Assembly: GCA_016218085.1 (NCBI GenBank)
Contig: JACREY010000012.1
Location: forward strand, 434,001-498,000
Direction: 5' to 3'
Length of the DNA: 64,000 nucleotides
Origin: Ignavibacteriota bacterium
GTDB taxonomy: Bacteria > Bacteroidota > Ignavibacteria > Tepidaquicellales > Tepidaquicellaceae
Shown here: positions 1 through 9,679 of the stretch, piece after piece
Layout: the number at the start of each line of letters is the position of its first letter
How positions within the stretch are numbered: position 1 is the first letter of the stretch
Position numbers and translations under genes: made by a program
Notes under the pieces: model-generated
What the model was told of the DNA's origin: nothing
Databases searched by the model: none
Seen by the model: the letters and a program-made list of their open reading frames with translations, nothing else

Positions 1-750
1 CATATAATCGATAACCTCGATAGTATTGACTGGAAGAATAAAAGAGTGCTTGAAATCGGATTGGGGCAGGGAGCGGAAGCCCAGAGAATTATTGAAAGAG
101 GGGCAATATATTACGGTATTGACCTTACAGAGGAATCAGTTTTCAGGGTAAAGAAGCGATTCGAAATCAATAATCTTGGATATGAATCGGTTTCTGTTAT
201 GAATGCCGAAAAAATCGGATACGAAGACGGATTTTTCGATATAGTATTTTCTCACGGTGTAATTCATCACTCTCCCGACATTGGAATTATCATTGGCGAG
301 ATATTCAGGGTACTGAAAAAAAACGGAACGGCAATAATTATGCTCTATCATAAAAACTCTGTAAATTACAGGATTTCTATAAATATTATCAGAAGAGCGG
401 GAATATTTCTACTTTATATTCCCGGGTTTTCAAAAATAATAAGCAAACTGACCGGAGAGCCCGTTGAAAGGCTGAAGAAGCATAAGGAAAATATTAAGAA
501 GTCCGGATTGTCTTATTTGAAAATGAGTAATTTCATACATAAGTCAACTGACGGACCTGATAACATTTTTTCCTCTGTGTTTACAAAAAACGATTCAAAG
601 AAAATGTTTGAAGAATTTTCCGATATCAGATTTTCCGTGCATTATATAAATCTGAGACACGTTCCCTTTCTGCTGATACTTCCGAAAAAAATAAAAAAAA
701 TTCTTGAATCAAAATACGGTTGGCACCTGTGGATTTATGCAATCAAGTAG
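1..750 (+). CDS. SAM-dependent methyltransferase (5' end cut by window)
   Basis: Class I methyltransferase, most likely acting on a sugar or lipid intermediate of surface polysaccharide synthesis. The reading frame is open from base 1, so the true start lies upstream. A GTG at 46 is only an internal codon, because the conserved motif I strand ('WKNKRVLEIGLGQG') begins before it. The glycine-rich SAM loop is followed by an acidic residue ending the next strand ('YYGIDL') and by 'FSHGVIHHSPD', the usual motif of methyltransferase family 11/25 proteins. The C-terminal third is basic and hydrophobic and may bind a lipid-linked substrate. It sits 12 bases upstream of an AsnB gene in a tightly packed polysaccharide gene string. 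The substrate cannot be told from sequence. Confidence 0.85.
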   Translation, partial: HIIDNLDSIDWKNKRVLEIGLGQGAEAQRIIERGAIYYGIDLTEESVFRVKKRFEINNLGYESVSVMNAEKIGYEDGFFDIVFSHGVIHHSPDIGIIIGEIFRVLKKNGTAIIMLYHKNSVNYRISINIIRRAGIFLLYIPGFSKIISKLTGEPVERLKKHKENIKKSGLSYLKMSNFIHKSTDGPDNIFSSVFTKNDSKKMFEEFSDIRFSVHYINLRHVPFLLILPKKIKKILESKYGWHLWIYAIK

Positions 751-762
751 AATTAAAATATA

Positions 763-2655
763 ATGTGCGGAATAACAGGATTATTTAATATCGGAAACCG
801 GGAAATCCTCGACAAAATGAATTATACAATTTATTTCAGAGGACCGGATGATAAAGGCACAGAATGGTTTGAAAAGCACAATTCAGGAATAGGGAACCGC
901 AGGCTCGCAATTCTTGACCTCTCGCCTTCAGGGCATATGCCAATGACGAACGAAAAAAAGAATCTCTGGATTACTTATAACGGTGAAATCTATAACTACA
1001 GGGAAATCAGAAAAGAACTCGTATCAAAAGGTTATGAGTTCCATTCCGACAGCGATACAGAGGTTGTTCTGAAATCATACGAGGAATGGGGTGAAAACTG
1101 CCTCGAAAGATTTAACGGAATGTTCGCCTTTATAATTTATAATTCACATGATAATTCAGTTTTTGCAGCCCGTGACAGAATTGGAATCAAGCCGTTTTAT
1201 TACTGGTACAGCGAGAAATCTCTGATAATTGCATCGGAAATTAAAGCAATTTTAGAATCGGGACTTGTTGAGAAATCACCTGATTTTTTCTCGCTATGCA
1301 CTCCGACCAGATTTCAGATTTATCCTCATACAGGTTTTAAAGATATTTTTAAACTTCCGGCAGGATGCTATCTTACCTACAAAAACTGCAATCTGAAAAT
1401 TGAAAAATACTGGGATATCTATCCGACGGAAAATAAAAAAATCACTGAATGTGATGCAGTTGAAAGACTCGATTACCTGCTGTCAGATTCTGTCGCATTG
1501 CAGATGATATCCGATGTTCCTGTGGGCTTACTGCTGAGCGGAGGACTTGATTCCTCAATTATTGCATCCCTGATGAGAAAGAATTCAAGCAATGACATTC
1601 ATGCATTTACAATAAAATTTTCGGAATCCGACCAGAAATTCGAGCAGGCAGCTGATGACGGATATTATTCAAAAATAGTTTCCGATATTTTCGGTTTTAA
1701 ACTTAAGATATTCGAAATAAATCCTTCCATAAAGGATCTTCTGCCGAAAATGATATGGCATCTTGATGAACCGCTCGCTGATCCGGCAGCTATTAACACT
1801 TACCTTATTTGTGATTATGCAAAACAGCAAGGCATTCCGGTCTTATTAAACGGTATGGGGGGTGATGAAATTTTCGGAGGATACAGAAAACAACTCGCCT
1901 GTCTAAGGGTTGATAATTACAACAAGGTAATTCCGGGATTTGTACGCGGAGTATTCGAAAATTTTGTCTCCAGACTGCCCGTTGCTTCAAAATCAAAAGG
2001 ATACAGGAGGATAAGATGGCTGAAAAGATTTTTATCGTTTGCAAATCTGCCAAGGTACGAAAGATTCCTTGTATCGGATTTATCATTTAATAAAGAAATG
2101 TTTGAAAGCATTTACAAGGATATGGTTAAATATGAAGATTCATATTTCTACCTGTCACAGAAAAAGAATTTTAAGAGACCCGGGCTTTCCTATCTTACAA
2201 AAATGTGCTTTAACGATACAAAAACTTTTTTACCCTGTCATAATCTTTTATATTCCGATAAAGCTTCTATGGCCGCAAGCGTAGAAACCAGGCCCCCGCT
2301 TGTCGATCACAGGATTGCGGAATTTATTTTTACACTTCCGGCAAATTTCAGGATAAAATTCAACAATCAGAAATATCTGCTGAAGACAGTATCTGAGAGA
2401 TACCTTCCAGATAAAGTAATAAACCGTCCGAAATCTCCATTCGGCTCCCCTCTGCGTTCGTGGCTAAGAGGTCCGCTGTCGGAAATGGTAGATGATTTAT
2501 TATCTGAAGAGTCAATTAAAAAAAGAGGCTTCTACGATGTACCATCAGTAAGAAATATTATCGAAAAAGACAGAAGCGGCGCGGAAGATAATGCACACTA
2601 TGTCTGGATTTTACTAAATAACGAACTTTGGTTCAGAACATTTTTCGGAAATTAA
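763..2655 (+). CDS. asnB: asparagine synthase (glutamine-hydrolysing) family amidotransferase
   Basis: Class II glutamine amidotransferase fused to an ATP-pyrophosphatase synthetase domain, 630 aa, the normal AsnB length. The N-terminal nucleophile is Cys2 ('MCGITG'), with glutaminase residues in 'NRRLAI' and 'NGEIYN'. The ATP PP-loop 'SGGLDSS' lies near residues 259-265, and 'RPKSPFGSPLR' is in the C-terminal part. The family makes asparagine from aspartate using glutamine and ATP. Paralogues inside O-antigen or capsule clusters instead amidate uronic-acid sugars, and the neighbours here (bi-domain oxidoreductase, phosphosugar transferase, Wzi-like protein) favour that role. It is separated by one base from the next gene. 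Confidence is high in the family and moderate in the substrate. Confidence 0.93.
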   Translation: MCGITGLFNIGNREILDKMNYTIYFRGPDDKGTEWFEKHNSGIGNRRLAILDLSPSGHMPMTNEKKNLWITYNGEIYNYREIRKELVSKGYEFHSDSDTEVVLKSYEEWGENCLERFNGMFAFIIYNSHDNSVFAARDRIGIKPFYYWYSEKSLIIASEIKAILESGLVEKSPDFFSLCTPTRFQIYPHTGFKDIFKLPAGCYLTYKNCNLKIEKYWDIYPTENKKITECDAVERLDYLLSDSVALQMISDVPVGLLLSGGLDSSIIASLMRKNSSNDIHAFTIKFSESDQKFEQAADDGYYSKIVSDIFGFKLKIFEINPSIKDLLPKMIWHLDEPLADPAAINTYLICDYAKQQGIPVLLNGMGGDEIFGGYRKQLACLRVDNYNKVIPGFVRGVFENFVSRLPVASKSKGYRRIRWLKRFLSFANLPRYERFLVSDLSFNKEMFESIYKDMVKYEDSYFYLSQKKNFKRPGLSYLTKMCFNDTKTFLPCHNLLYSDKASMAASVETRPPLVDHRIAEFIFTLPANFRIKFNNQKYLLKTVSERYLPDKVINRPKSPFGSPLRSWLRGPLSEMVDDLLSEESIKKRGFYDVPSVRNIIEKDRSGAEDNAHYVWILLNNELWFRTFFGN

Positions 2656-2656
2656 T

Positions 2657-4786
2657 ATGAAGCAGATAATTCAATATCAAAAAACCGGTGAAATCACAAT
2701 CGAGGATCTGCCGGTACCGGTACTAAAAAAGGGATATGTACTGGTTAAAAATGCTTTTTCTCTTATCAGTTCGGGAACGGAAAGGACATCCGTTGAAACC
2801 GCCCAGGCTTCGATGATAGGGAAAGCAAAATCACGTCCTGATCTGGTAAAGCAGGTTTTGGATAACGTAAAAAAGGAAGGTTTGAAGGCAACTTATAATA
2901 AAGTCCAGAACCGACTTGATAATTACAAGGAACTCGGTTACAGCACTGCCGGAGTTATAATCGAGTCATCGGTCGATAATCTGAAACCGGGAGACAGGGT
3001 TGCCTGTGCAGGACTTACGGCAAATCATTCGGAAGTCATCAGCGTACCAAAAAACCTTGTAGTTAAAATTCCCGAAAATGTATCTTATGAGGAAGCCAGT
3101 TTTACAACGCTTGGCTCGATTGCGCTTCAGGGAGTGAGGCAGGCTGACGTTAAAATCGGTGAAGCGGTTGCCGTTGTCGGTCTCGGCTTAATCGGGTTAA
3201 TAACAATGCAGCTGCTGAAGGCAAACGGATGCAGGGTCATAGGAATCGATATAAATGAATCCAATTTTGAAATTGCAAAAAAACTGGGCTGTGACATTTG
3301 CTGTCTTTCGGGAGGTGATTCGGTAAAAATCGTAGAGTCTTTTACACGCGGATTCGGAACTGATTCGGTTATCATAACGGCAGGTGCAAAATCAAATGAG
3401 CCCGTTGAGCTTGCTATTGAATACGCAAGAAAGAAATCAAACATCGTGATAGTCGGCGCCGTCAATATGAACATTCCCCGTTCGCAGTTTTACGAAAAGG
3501 AATTGGATTTCAGAATCTCCTGCAGCTACGGTCCGGGCAGGTATGATAAGCTTTATGAAGAAACCGGAATTGACTATCCGGTAGGTTATGTCCGCTGGAC
3601 GGAAAACCGGAATATGTCTGCTGTTCTTGACTTGTTATCTGCCGGGAAACTGGACGTTAAATCGCTTATCACACAAGTCTTTAAAATCGAAAATGCACTC
3701 GATGCATATAAAATCATAACCGGCGAAAAAAAGGAAAAATACATCGCAGTATTGATCAGCTATCCTGAAAATTTAATTACTGAAAGAAAAATCTATAACA
3801 AAAAAACGGGAGCAGTTTCCGAAACCGGAATTTATGCGGGCTTTATCGGTGCGGGAAATTTTGCCCAGTCAAATTTGCTTCCTCACCTTTCATCGCAGAA
3901 AATTGCTCTGGAAGGTGTTTGCACTTCCACGCCGGTTAATTCAAAATCAGCTGCGGAAAAATTCGGATTTGATTTTTTCACTACTGATTATAATGAAATT
4001 CTTCAGAACGATAAAATTAACACTGTGTTTATTGCTTCCCGGCACGATTCACACGGCAAATATGTACTTGAATCAATAAAAGCAGGCAAACACGTATTTG
4101 CTGAGAAGCCCCTTGTAATTAATTCTGAAGAATTGGAAAACATCAGGGACTCATATAATCCTCAAAAGCATTTACTTGTAGGTTTTAACAGGAGGTTCTC
4201 AGCACCGTTCAGGGATATAAAAAAGTTTTTCGGAAATAATCTTGAACCGTATGTAATAACATTCAGGGTGAACGCCGGGCTGATTCCGAAAAACCACTGG
4301 GTGCAGGCTCCGGAGCAGGGAGGCAGGATTATCGGTGAGGTTTGCCATTTCATTGACACAGTTTCATTTCTCACGGATTCAAAACCTGTTAAGGTTTTTG
4401 CGGAATCAATTTATACCGATAATTCCAATATGATTAACCACGATAATGTGAACATTGTGATAAAATATGAAAACGGCTCTGTGGGAAATATACTATATCT
4501 GGCAAACGGCAACAGCTCACAGCCCAAAGAATACTGCGAAGTATTCGCAGGAGGAAAAACTGCCGAGATGGATAATTATAAGGAGGTTACTTTCTACAGC
4601 GGCGGCAAAAAAAACAGCAAGTCATATAACGGAACAAAAGGTCACAGGGAAGAAATATTTCATTTTATAAATCTTCTGAATGGTAAAGAAGAAGTTACTC
4701 TTTCCCCTGACTCTATATTTAAAACAACCTTGCTCACCTTTAAGATTCTCGATTCACTTAAATCAGGAGTACCCGAAACAATATAG
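2657..4786 (+). CDS. bi-domain oxidoreductase (zinc-type alcohol dehydrogenase fused to Gfo/Idh/MocA)
   Basis: A fusion of two NAD(P)-dependent oxidoreductase modules, 709 aa. Residues about 1-370 resemble the medium-chain alcohol dehydrogenase family, with a 'VVGLGLIGL' dinucleotide loop near residue 173. Residues about 390-709 resemble the Gfo/Idh/MocA family, with a second loop 'GFIGAGNFAQ' and the 'AEKP' catalytic-lysine motif. The N-terminal segment 'SSGTERTSVE' is typical of this fused family, which is usually found in polysaccharide clusters beside heparinase-like or alpha/alpha-barrel proteins, as here. It probably oxidises or epimerises a nucleotide-linked or lipid-linked sugar; the actual reaction is unknown. 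It follows asnB by one base and precedes the next gene by two bases, so it is cotranscribed. Confidence 0.88.
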   Translation: MKQIIQYQKTGEITIEDLPVPVLKKGYVLVKNAFSLISSGTERTSVETAQASMIGKAKSRPDLVKQVLDNVKKEGLKATYNKVQNRLDNYKELGYSTAGVIIESSVDNLKPGDRVACAGLTANHSEVISVPKNLVVKIPENVSYEEASFTTLGSIALQGVRQADVKIGEAVAVVGLGLIGLITMQLLKANGCRVIGIDINESNFEIAKKLGCDICCLSGGDSVKIVESFTRGFGTDSVIITAGAKSNEPVELAIEYARKKSNIVIVGAVNMNIPRSQFYEKELDFRISCSYGPGRYDKLYEETGIDYPVGYVRWTENRNMSAVLDLLSAGKLDVKSLITQVFKIENALDAYKIITGEKKEKYIAVLISYPENLITERKIYNKKTGAVSETGIYAGFIGAGNFAQSNLLPHLSSQKIALEGVCTSTPVNSKSAAEKFGFDFFTTDYNEILQNDKINTVFIASRHDSHGKYVLESIKAGKHVFAEKPLVINSEELENIRDSYNPQKHLLVGFNRRFSAPFRDIKKFFGNNLEPYVITFRVNAGLIPKNHWVQAPEQGGRIIGEVCHFIDTVSFLTDSKPVKVFAESIYTDNSNMINHDNVNIVIKYENGSVGNILYLANGNSSQPKEYCEVFAGGKTAEMDNYKEVTFYSGGKKNSKSYNGTKGHREEIFHFINLLNGKEEVTLSPDSIFKTTLLTFKILDSLKSGVPETI

Positions 4787-4788
4787 AA

Positions 4789-5940
4789 ATGGACGGAATC
4801 CTTGATGCAATATTGAAACTTGAAAGTTATATCATAAAAGAGGATTATAAGGGCTATGACCCGTATGATTCTCTTATGTCGCCGGTTTTCAGGATGCCTG
4901 TATTAAAGTCTAACAAGCTTTTGAGATTCGGTTTTCAGCAGGTATACCGGAGAATCCCTTTTAATACACGCGGAATTTTCGGTGTTAAGAAAGGGTTGAA
5001 TCCCGTAACCCTTGGCTTGTGTATTCAGGCATATTCCTACCTTTCGCTTGCAATGCCTGAGAAAAAAGATTTTTACAGATCTGAAATTGAAAAACTAACG
5101 GATCGGCTGATAATGCTGAAATCGGATGGATTCAGCGGAATATGCTGGGGATATGATTTTGACTGGGAAGCCCGCTATGCATCGATCCCTGCCTTTTATC
5201 CTACTGTTGTTGCAACCGGAATTATAACAAACTCTTTTTTTATTAATTACAGACTTCTGAAAAACGAAAAATCTCTGAAGTTTTGCATGGATGCGGCAAA
5301 TTTTGTACTGAAAGATTTGAATAAAAGTTTTGAAGGTGAAAATTTCTGCTATTCATATTCTCCCGGCGACAGACAGAAGGTTTATAACGCCAGCATGAAA
5401 GGTGCAAGGCTTTTAAGCCAGGTTTATTCCGTGACGAAAGACAGGAATTTATATGTTGAAGCGAAAAAAGCAATTGACTATGTTCTTGAAAATCAAAAAG
5501 AGAACGGCAGCTGGTCATATTCCAAAGGTGATGCAAGAAAATGGGTAGACAATTTTCATACAGGTTATGTTCTTGATGCACTTGATGATTTCATTACTTT
5601 TACAGGTTCGTCCGAATATTCGGAAAGGTTAAAAAAAGGTTTTGAGTTTTATGAAAGAAGCTTTTTTCTGAACGGCATGATTCCGAAGTATTACGAAAAC
5701 AAATTATATCCAATTGATGCGACGGCACTTGCTCAATCGATTATGACTCTTTTAAGGTTCGGAAGAACCGGGATTGCTCTGAAAATTGCCGAATGGGGTA
5801 TCGGCAATCTGACTGATAATGAGGGATTTTTTTATTTCCAGAAAAACAGACTTTACACAAACAGGATTTCTTATATGCGGTGGGTAAATGCGTGGATGTT
5901 TGCCTCGCTTGCGGGCTTATATTATAAGATAAAAAATTAG
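4789..5940 (+). CDS. alpha/alpha-barrel protein of polysaccharide clusters, function unknown
   Basis: A 383-aa soluble protein with repeating helical hairpins and aromatic-rich turns, consistent with an (alpha/alpha)6 toroid as in six-hairpin glycosidases and polysaccharide lyases. Visible conserved blocks are 'CWGYDFDWEARYASIPA', 'SYSPGDRQKVYNASMKGA', 'NGSWSYSKGDARKWVDNFH' and 'RWVNAWMFA'. No signal peptide is visible, so it probably acts in the cytoplasm. Homologues commonly sit next to bi-domain oxidoreductases in O-antigen or exopolysaccharide clusters and are sometimes mislabelled as delta-aminolevulinate dehydratase. The 2-3 base spacing to both neighbours places it in the same operon. 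A role in sugar modification is an inference from context only. Confidence 0.7.
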   Translation: MDGILDAILKLESYIIKEDYKGYDPYDSLMSPVFRMPVLKSNKLLRFGFQQVYRRIPFNTRGIFGVKKGLNPVTLGLCIQAYSYLSLAMPEKKDFYRSEIEKLTDRLIMLKSDGFSGICWGYDFDWEARYASIPAFYPTVVATGIITNSFFINYRLLKNEKSLKFCMDAANFVLKDLNKSFEGENFCYSYSPGDRQKVYNASMKGARLLSQVYSVTKDRNLYVEAKKAIDYVLENQKENGSWSYSKGDARKWVDNFHTGYVLDALDDFITFTGSSEYSERLKKGFEFYERSFFLNGMIPKYYENKLYPIDATALAQSIMTLLRFGRTGIALKIAEWGIGNLTDNEGFFYFQKNRLYTNRISYMRWVNAWMFASLAGLYYKIKN

Positions 5941-5943
5941 AAC

Positions 5944-6882
5944 ATGACAGAAAATAATATTGTCGTATTTATTATCCTTGTGTCTCTGAATGCTGTCCTG
6001 ACAAGGATATTGCTGCAAAACCTGAATTATTATCTGATGGATAAGGGTATATTCGGGATTGATATAAATAAGGCAGAAAGACCTAAAATTCCCGAAGAAG
6101 GCGGTATATCTATTACTATAAGTTTTTCATTGTCCCTGGTCCTTTTCTGGTATTATTTTAGCAATCAGATTGTAGCCCCACTGCTCGTTACTACCCCAAT
6201 GATATGCCTGCTTGGTTTCGTTGACCACTTCAGGAACATTAAGCCATATCCGAAATTCTTTTATACTGCAGTGATTGGTTCAATTTATACAATATACTAC
6301 ATCAGGATGATGCCCAATTCGCTGGTAATTGATTTGCTTCTTGTTGTTGCAATTGGGGTTTCATACGCCATACTTGTAAATGCATATAATCTGCTTGCAG
6401 GATTTAACGGACTGGAGTCCGGTATTACAATAATAATTGGTGCAGCTCTTTCATTATTCTTTTTTTTGACAGGTGAACATGCAGAAGCCGCAATTTGCAT
6501 TCTTTTAATCTCAGGTTATCTGGTATTCTGGACTTTAAACAAGTATCCTGCCAAGATATTCATAGGCGATTCCGGAACTCTTGTTCCTCCGTCCGTTTTC
6601 TTCGGACTCGGACTGCTGACAGGGCACGTCCTGCCGGTTATTTTTGTTATGACGCCTCACCTGATAAATATTGTCATAAAATATTTCAGCATTGGAGTTA
6701 AATCCCGCTCAGACCTGAAACCGCTGGTGCTGAAAGACGGACTGCTTCACTTTCCGGAACAGAAATATTATTCTCTTATAAGGCTTTTTCTTATTAACGG
6801 ACCAAAACACGAAAAGCATATAGTATATTATGTTTATGCAATTGAAATAATATTCTGCGCTTTGCTTTTTGTAATTTTTTAA
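5944..6882 (+). CDS. polyprenyl-phosphate N-acetylhexosamine-1-phosphate transferase-like protein (MraY/WecA/DPAGT1 superfamily)
   Basis: An integral membrane protein of 312 aa with about nine or ten hydrophobic segments. The superfamily transfers a sugar-1-phosphate from a UDP-sugar to a polyprenyl phosphate, starting a lipid-linked glycan. The signature motifs are present: 'ERPKIPEEGG' near residue 45, 'NAYNLLAGFNGLESG' near 146-160 and 'IFIGDSGTL' near 205-213. The second motif is closer to the archaeal/eukaryotic GPT (ALG7/DPAGT1) form than to bacterial MraY. The loop that normally carries the paired aspartates reads 'GFVDHFRN', giving Asp94-His95 in place of Asp-Asp. It lies just before a DUF354 glycosyltransferase-like gene. 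The class is well supported; activity with the altered pair is uncertain. Confidence 0.85.
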   Translation: MTENNIVVFIILVSLNAVLTRILLQNLNYYLMDKGIFGIDINKAERPKIPEEGGISITISFSLSLVLFWYYFSNQIVAPLLVTTPMICLLGFVDHFRNIKPYPKFFYTAVIGSIYTIYYIRMMPNSLVIDLLLVVAIGVSYAILVNAYNLLAGFNGLESGITIIIGAALSLFFFLTGEHAEAAICILLISGYLVFWTLNKYPAKIFIGDSGTLVPPSVFFGLGLLTGHVLPVIFVMTPHLINIVIKYFSIGVKSRSDLKPLVLKDGLLHFPEQKYYSLIRLFLINGPKHEKHIVYYVYAIEIIFCALLFVIF

Positions 6883-6897
6883 ACAATTAATCCAAAA

Positions 6898-7899
6898 ATG
6901 AAGAAATACTGGGTAGATATTTTTAATGGTCCTCACGTTCATTTTTTTCAGAATGTTGGGAATTATGTCGGGGAATATCTTTTTACAGCTCGCGAGTATA
7001 AACCGATACCCGAACTTATAAGGCATTACAGAATTAAAGCCAAAATAATAGGAAAACACGGCGGAAAAAGCAATTCAAGCAAACTTGAAACAAGCTCTAT
7101 CAGGGTTATTGAACTTGCCGATTATATAAAGGACGAAAAAATTGACCTTGTGCTTCACAAGCACAGCGTGGAAGCCGCAAGAGTTGCCTGGGGATTTGGA
7201 ATACCCAGCATTTCTTATATAGATAACGAGCTGATGGTACCTCAGAATATGCTTGTTTGTCCGCTTTCAAATGTCCTGATTGCTCCCATTTCTATTGAGC
7301 AGAATATATTAAGGGCATTTACACCTTCGCACGTGAGCATTCTCCAGTTTGACGGGGTATGTGAAGTTGCGAATGTATATGGAATGAAGCCCGAAGAAAG
7401 TGTCTTGAAATTATTAAATCTTAATACATCAAGGCCAATAATCGTTATCAGAGGCGAACCGATACTTGCTTCTTACCATTCTAAGGAAAGTATAGTAAAA
7501 GTTCTGATAAAAAAAATTAAATCACAGATTCCCGATGCTCAGGTGGTTTGGATAAACAGGGAAGGTGAAGTCGGACACAAGACTCTTCCCATTTTTGACG
7601 CAAGGTCATTATGCTATTATGCGGATATAGTTCTTTCGGGAGGCGGAACTCTGACGCGCGAAGCAGCACTTCTCGGAACCAATGCAATTTCATTTTTCGA
7701 AAAAAACCTGGCTGTAGACAGGTATCTGATTAGTAAAAAGATTCTCAGGCAGTTTCCCGGCAAGGAAATTTTGAAACTGAACTGGAAAAAAGAAGTTAAC
7801 AGGAAAATTAATAAATACAGTATCGATAACTTTGACCATCCGTTCAGCCTTCTGAGAACCGCAGAAAAACTTATTGAAAATAAAAAACTTCATAAATAA
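6898..7899 (+). CDS. DUF354 family protein, GT-B glycosyltransferase-like
   Basis: A 333-aa protein that begins with the DUF354 hallmark 'WVDIFNGPHVHFFQNV'. It has a second block 'GIPSISYIDNELM' and ends with 'LSGGGTLTREAALLGTNA', the nucleotide-sugar-binding C-terminal half typical of the GT-B fold shared by UDP-GlcNAc 2-epimerase and MurG. No catalytic assay is known to me for the family, and it is usually found in archaeal and bacterial surface-glycan loci. The gene starts 15 bases after the phosphosugar transferase and overlaps the start of the Wzi-like gene by 26 bases. Its likely job is to add or modify the second sugar on the lipid-linked precursor; this is inferred from position. Confidence 0.8.
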   Translation: MKKYWVDIFNGPHVHFFQNVGNYVGEYLFTAREYKPIPELIRHYRIKAKIIGKHGGKSNSSKLETSSIRVIELADYIKDEKIDLVLHKHSVEAARVAWGFGIPSISYIDNELMVPQNMLVCPLSNVLIAPISIEQNILRAFTPSHVSILQFDGVCEVANVYGMKPEESVLKLLNLNTSRPIIVIRGEPILASYHSKESIVKVLIKKIKSQIPDAQVVWINREGEVGHKTLPIFDARSLCYYADIVLSGGGTLTREAALLGTNAISFFEKNLAVDRYLISKKILRQFPGKEILKLNWKKEVNRKINKYSIDNFDHPFSLLRTAEKLIENKKLHK

Positions 7900-9604
7900 T
7901 AATAAGCAGGAATTGAAATCAAGACTATCCCTTATCAGGCTTATTTTTCTCTCTTTTCTGTTTACACTGATGATGGCTTTAAATTCATCTGCTCAGCTCG
8001 AACTTGTTCCGGCTTCACATCCTGTATATGATTTCCTGAAAAGGATGCAGCTTGAGAATATTATTCCGGGTTACAATTCATCTTTAATCCCGATATCGAG
8101 AGGGGAAGTTTCGGAGTTTCTTAAAACTGTAAACGAAAAAGGAAAGCCGGGTCCTACTGACAGAAAAATTCTTGAGGATTATCTCATCGAATTCGAGTAC
8201 GACATTTACAAATCAACAAAAAAATCAGTTTCGCTTTTCGGGAAATCCGGCAGGGATTATTTATTATCAATTAATAAGCAAAAATATTTATACAGCTATA
8301 CGGATTCTAACGCTGCTATGTTTGTAAACCTGCCTGCGGTTATTTCCGGCTATGGCTCGAAGGGTGATTATGGAGATAATGCTCTGTTCCTCGGCGAGAT
8401 TGGTCTGAGTGCAAGAGGTTCCTTGTTTGGTAAAACGGGATATTCAATTGCTTATAACGGAGGGAAAAGCCTAAAAGGGGACGATGCGGCAAAGCTGTTT
8501 GAAATAGATTATAATCCCGTATTGAAATCCAATCCGAAATTTTTTACCGATAATTACTACGACCATTTTACAGGGCATATCAGATACCAGACAAATAACA
8601 ACTGGCTTTCTTTGACTGCAGGCAGGGAGCCGGTTCTGGCGGGATACGGCTATATCGACAGGCTGTTTCTTTCGAATAATACGGTACCTATGGATTTCTT
8701 CAGAATTGATTTAAGTTATAAAAAAATAAAATATACTTTTTCATACGGCTCGGTAAAAGGTGATTCTCTCGGAGCCGATTTAAATTCAAAAAACATTGCA
8801 TTCCACAGACTCAATGTGCAGTTTTCCAATGCTTTCAAAATCGGATATTATGAAACTGTTGTAATAAGCAATAATCCGTTCAGCTTTGTTTACTTCAATC
8901 CAATCAGCTTCATAACTTCCGCAGACCTTAATTCCGGTGCAAAAGAAACAACAGAAAACAATACTTTGATGGGAATCGATATCGAAGTCAATCCCGTGAA
9001 AAATGTTGCCCTTCAGGGAACCCTTCTTGTCGATGACATAAATTTTTCGACAATCTTTAACAAAGATTTAACAGCTAATGATAATAAATTCGGGTATCAG
9101 GTCGGAGCAATGTGGACAAAAGCATTTACAGTTCCTGATTTATCCTTGAAGTTCGAATATACGAGACTGGAGCCATTTGTTTATTCGCACCGTTCGAATA
9201 AGGATTCATATACTCACTGGAATTTATCGCTCGGTCATGCATTGCCACCTAATTCAGATGAAATTGCACTGAAGCTGAGCTATAATATCTCATACAGAGC
9301 TAAGCTTGAATTTCTTTACCGGTTTCAGCGCTCGGCCGACGGTATTTACTATGATTCCGTAAACAAGCAATTGATTAATTATGGAGGCAATATAAACAGG
9401 GGGGATGGTGATAAAAGTATATATTACACTTTTCTACTCGGTGACAGGACCAACAGGAATATTTTTTCACTAAATTTGATTCTTGAACCGATAAAACAGT
9501 ATATTCTTGAATTCAGGTACAGATTTGTTCAAAATAACCTGATTTATGCCTCAAAAACAGAAAAAGAATTGTTTTTGCAGGCATTATTAAGAATTATGTT
9601 ATAA
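7874..9604 (+). CDS. capsule-assembly Wzi-like outer membrane beta-barrel protein
   Basis: A secreted 576-aa barrel protein. A signal peptide is visible ('LIRLIFLSFLFTLMMAL' then 'NSSAQ'), followed by a short helical N-terminal domain starting at 'VPASHPVYDFLKRMQLE', which is the Wzi-family entry motif. The rest is alternating amphipathic strands with many Tyr, Asn and Ser residues and terminal aromatic positions, as expected for a beta-barrel. Wzi proteins anchor or help assemble capsular polysaccharide on the outer membrane, which agrees with the upstream glycan genes. The start is uncertain: TTG at 7874 overlaps the previous gene, while TTG at 7913 gives a shorter signal peptide. No good ribosome site supports either one. 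Confidence 0.8.
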   Translation: MKIKNFINNNKQELKSRLSLIRLIFLSFLFTLMMALNSSAQLELVPASHPVYDFLKRMQLENIIPGYNSSLIPISRGEVSEFLKTVNEKGKPGPTDRKILEDYLIEFEYDIYKSTKKSVSLFGKSGRDYLLSINKQKYLYSYTDSNAAMFVNLPAVISGYGSKGDYGDNALFLGEIGLSARGSLFGKTGYSIAYNGGKSLKGDDAAKLFEIDYNPVLKSNPKFFTDNYYDHFTGHIRYQTNNNWLSLTAGREPVLAGYGYIDRLFLSNNTVPMDFFRIDLSYKKIKYTFSYGSVKGDSLGADLNSKNIAFHRLNVQFSNAFKIGYYETVVISNNPFSFVYFNPISFITSADLNSGAKETTENNTLMGIDIEVNPVKNVALQGTLLVDDINFSTIFNKDLTANDNKFGYQVGAMWTKAFTVPDLSLKFEYTRLEPFVYSHRSNKDSYTHWNLSLGHALPPNSDEIALKLSYNISYRAKLEFLYRFQRSADGIYYDSVNKQLINYGGNINRGDGDKSIYYTFLLGDRTNRNIFSLNLILEPIKQYILEFRYRFVQNNLIYASKTEKELFLQALLRIML

Positions 9605-9679
9605 TCTCAGTAATAATTTAAAATCTTGATTTTAAGATAAAATTAAGCTAATTTAAAAAAACTAAATTTCAAATATTCT

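Noticed and set aside
9605-9679. ATCTT/AAGAT inverted repeat as a terminator between the Wzi-like and barrel genes
   Set aside because: Only 5 A/T-rich pairs and no T run.
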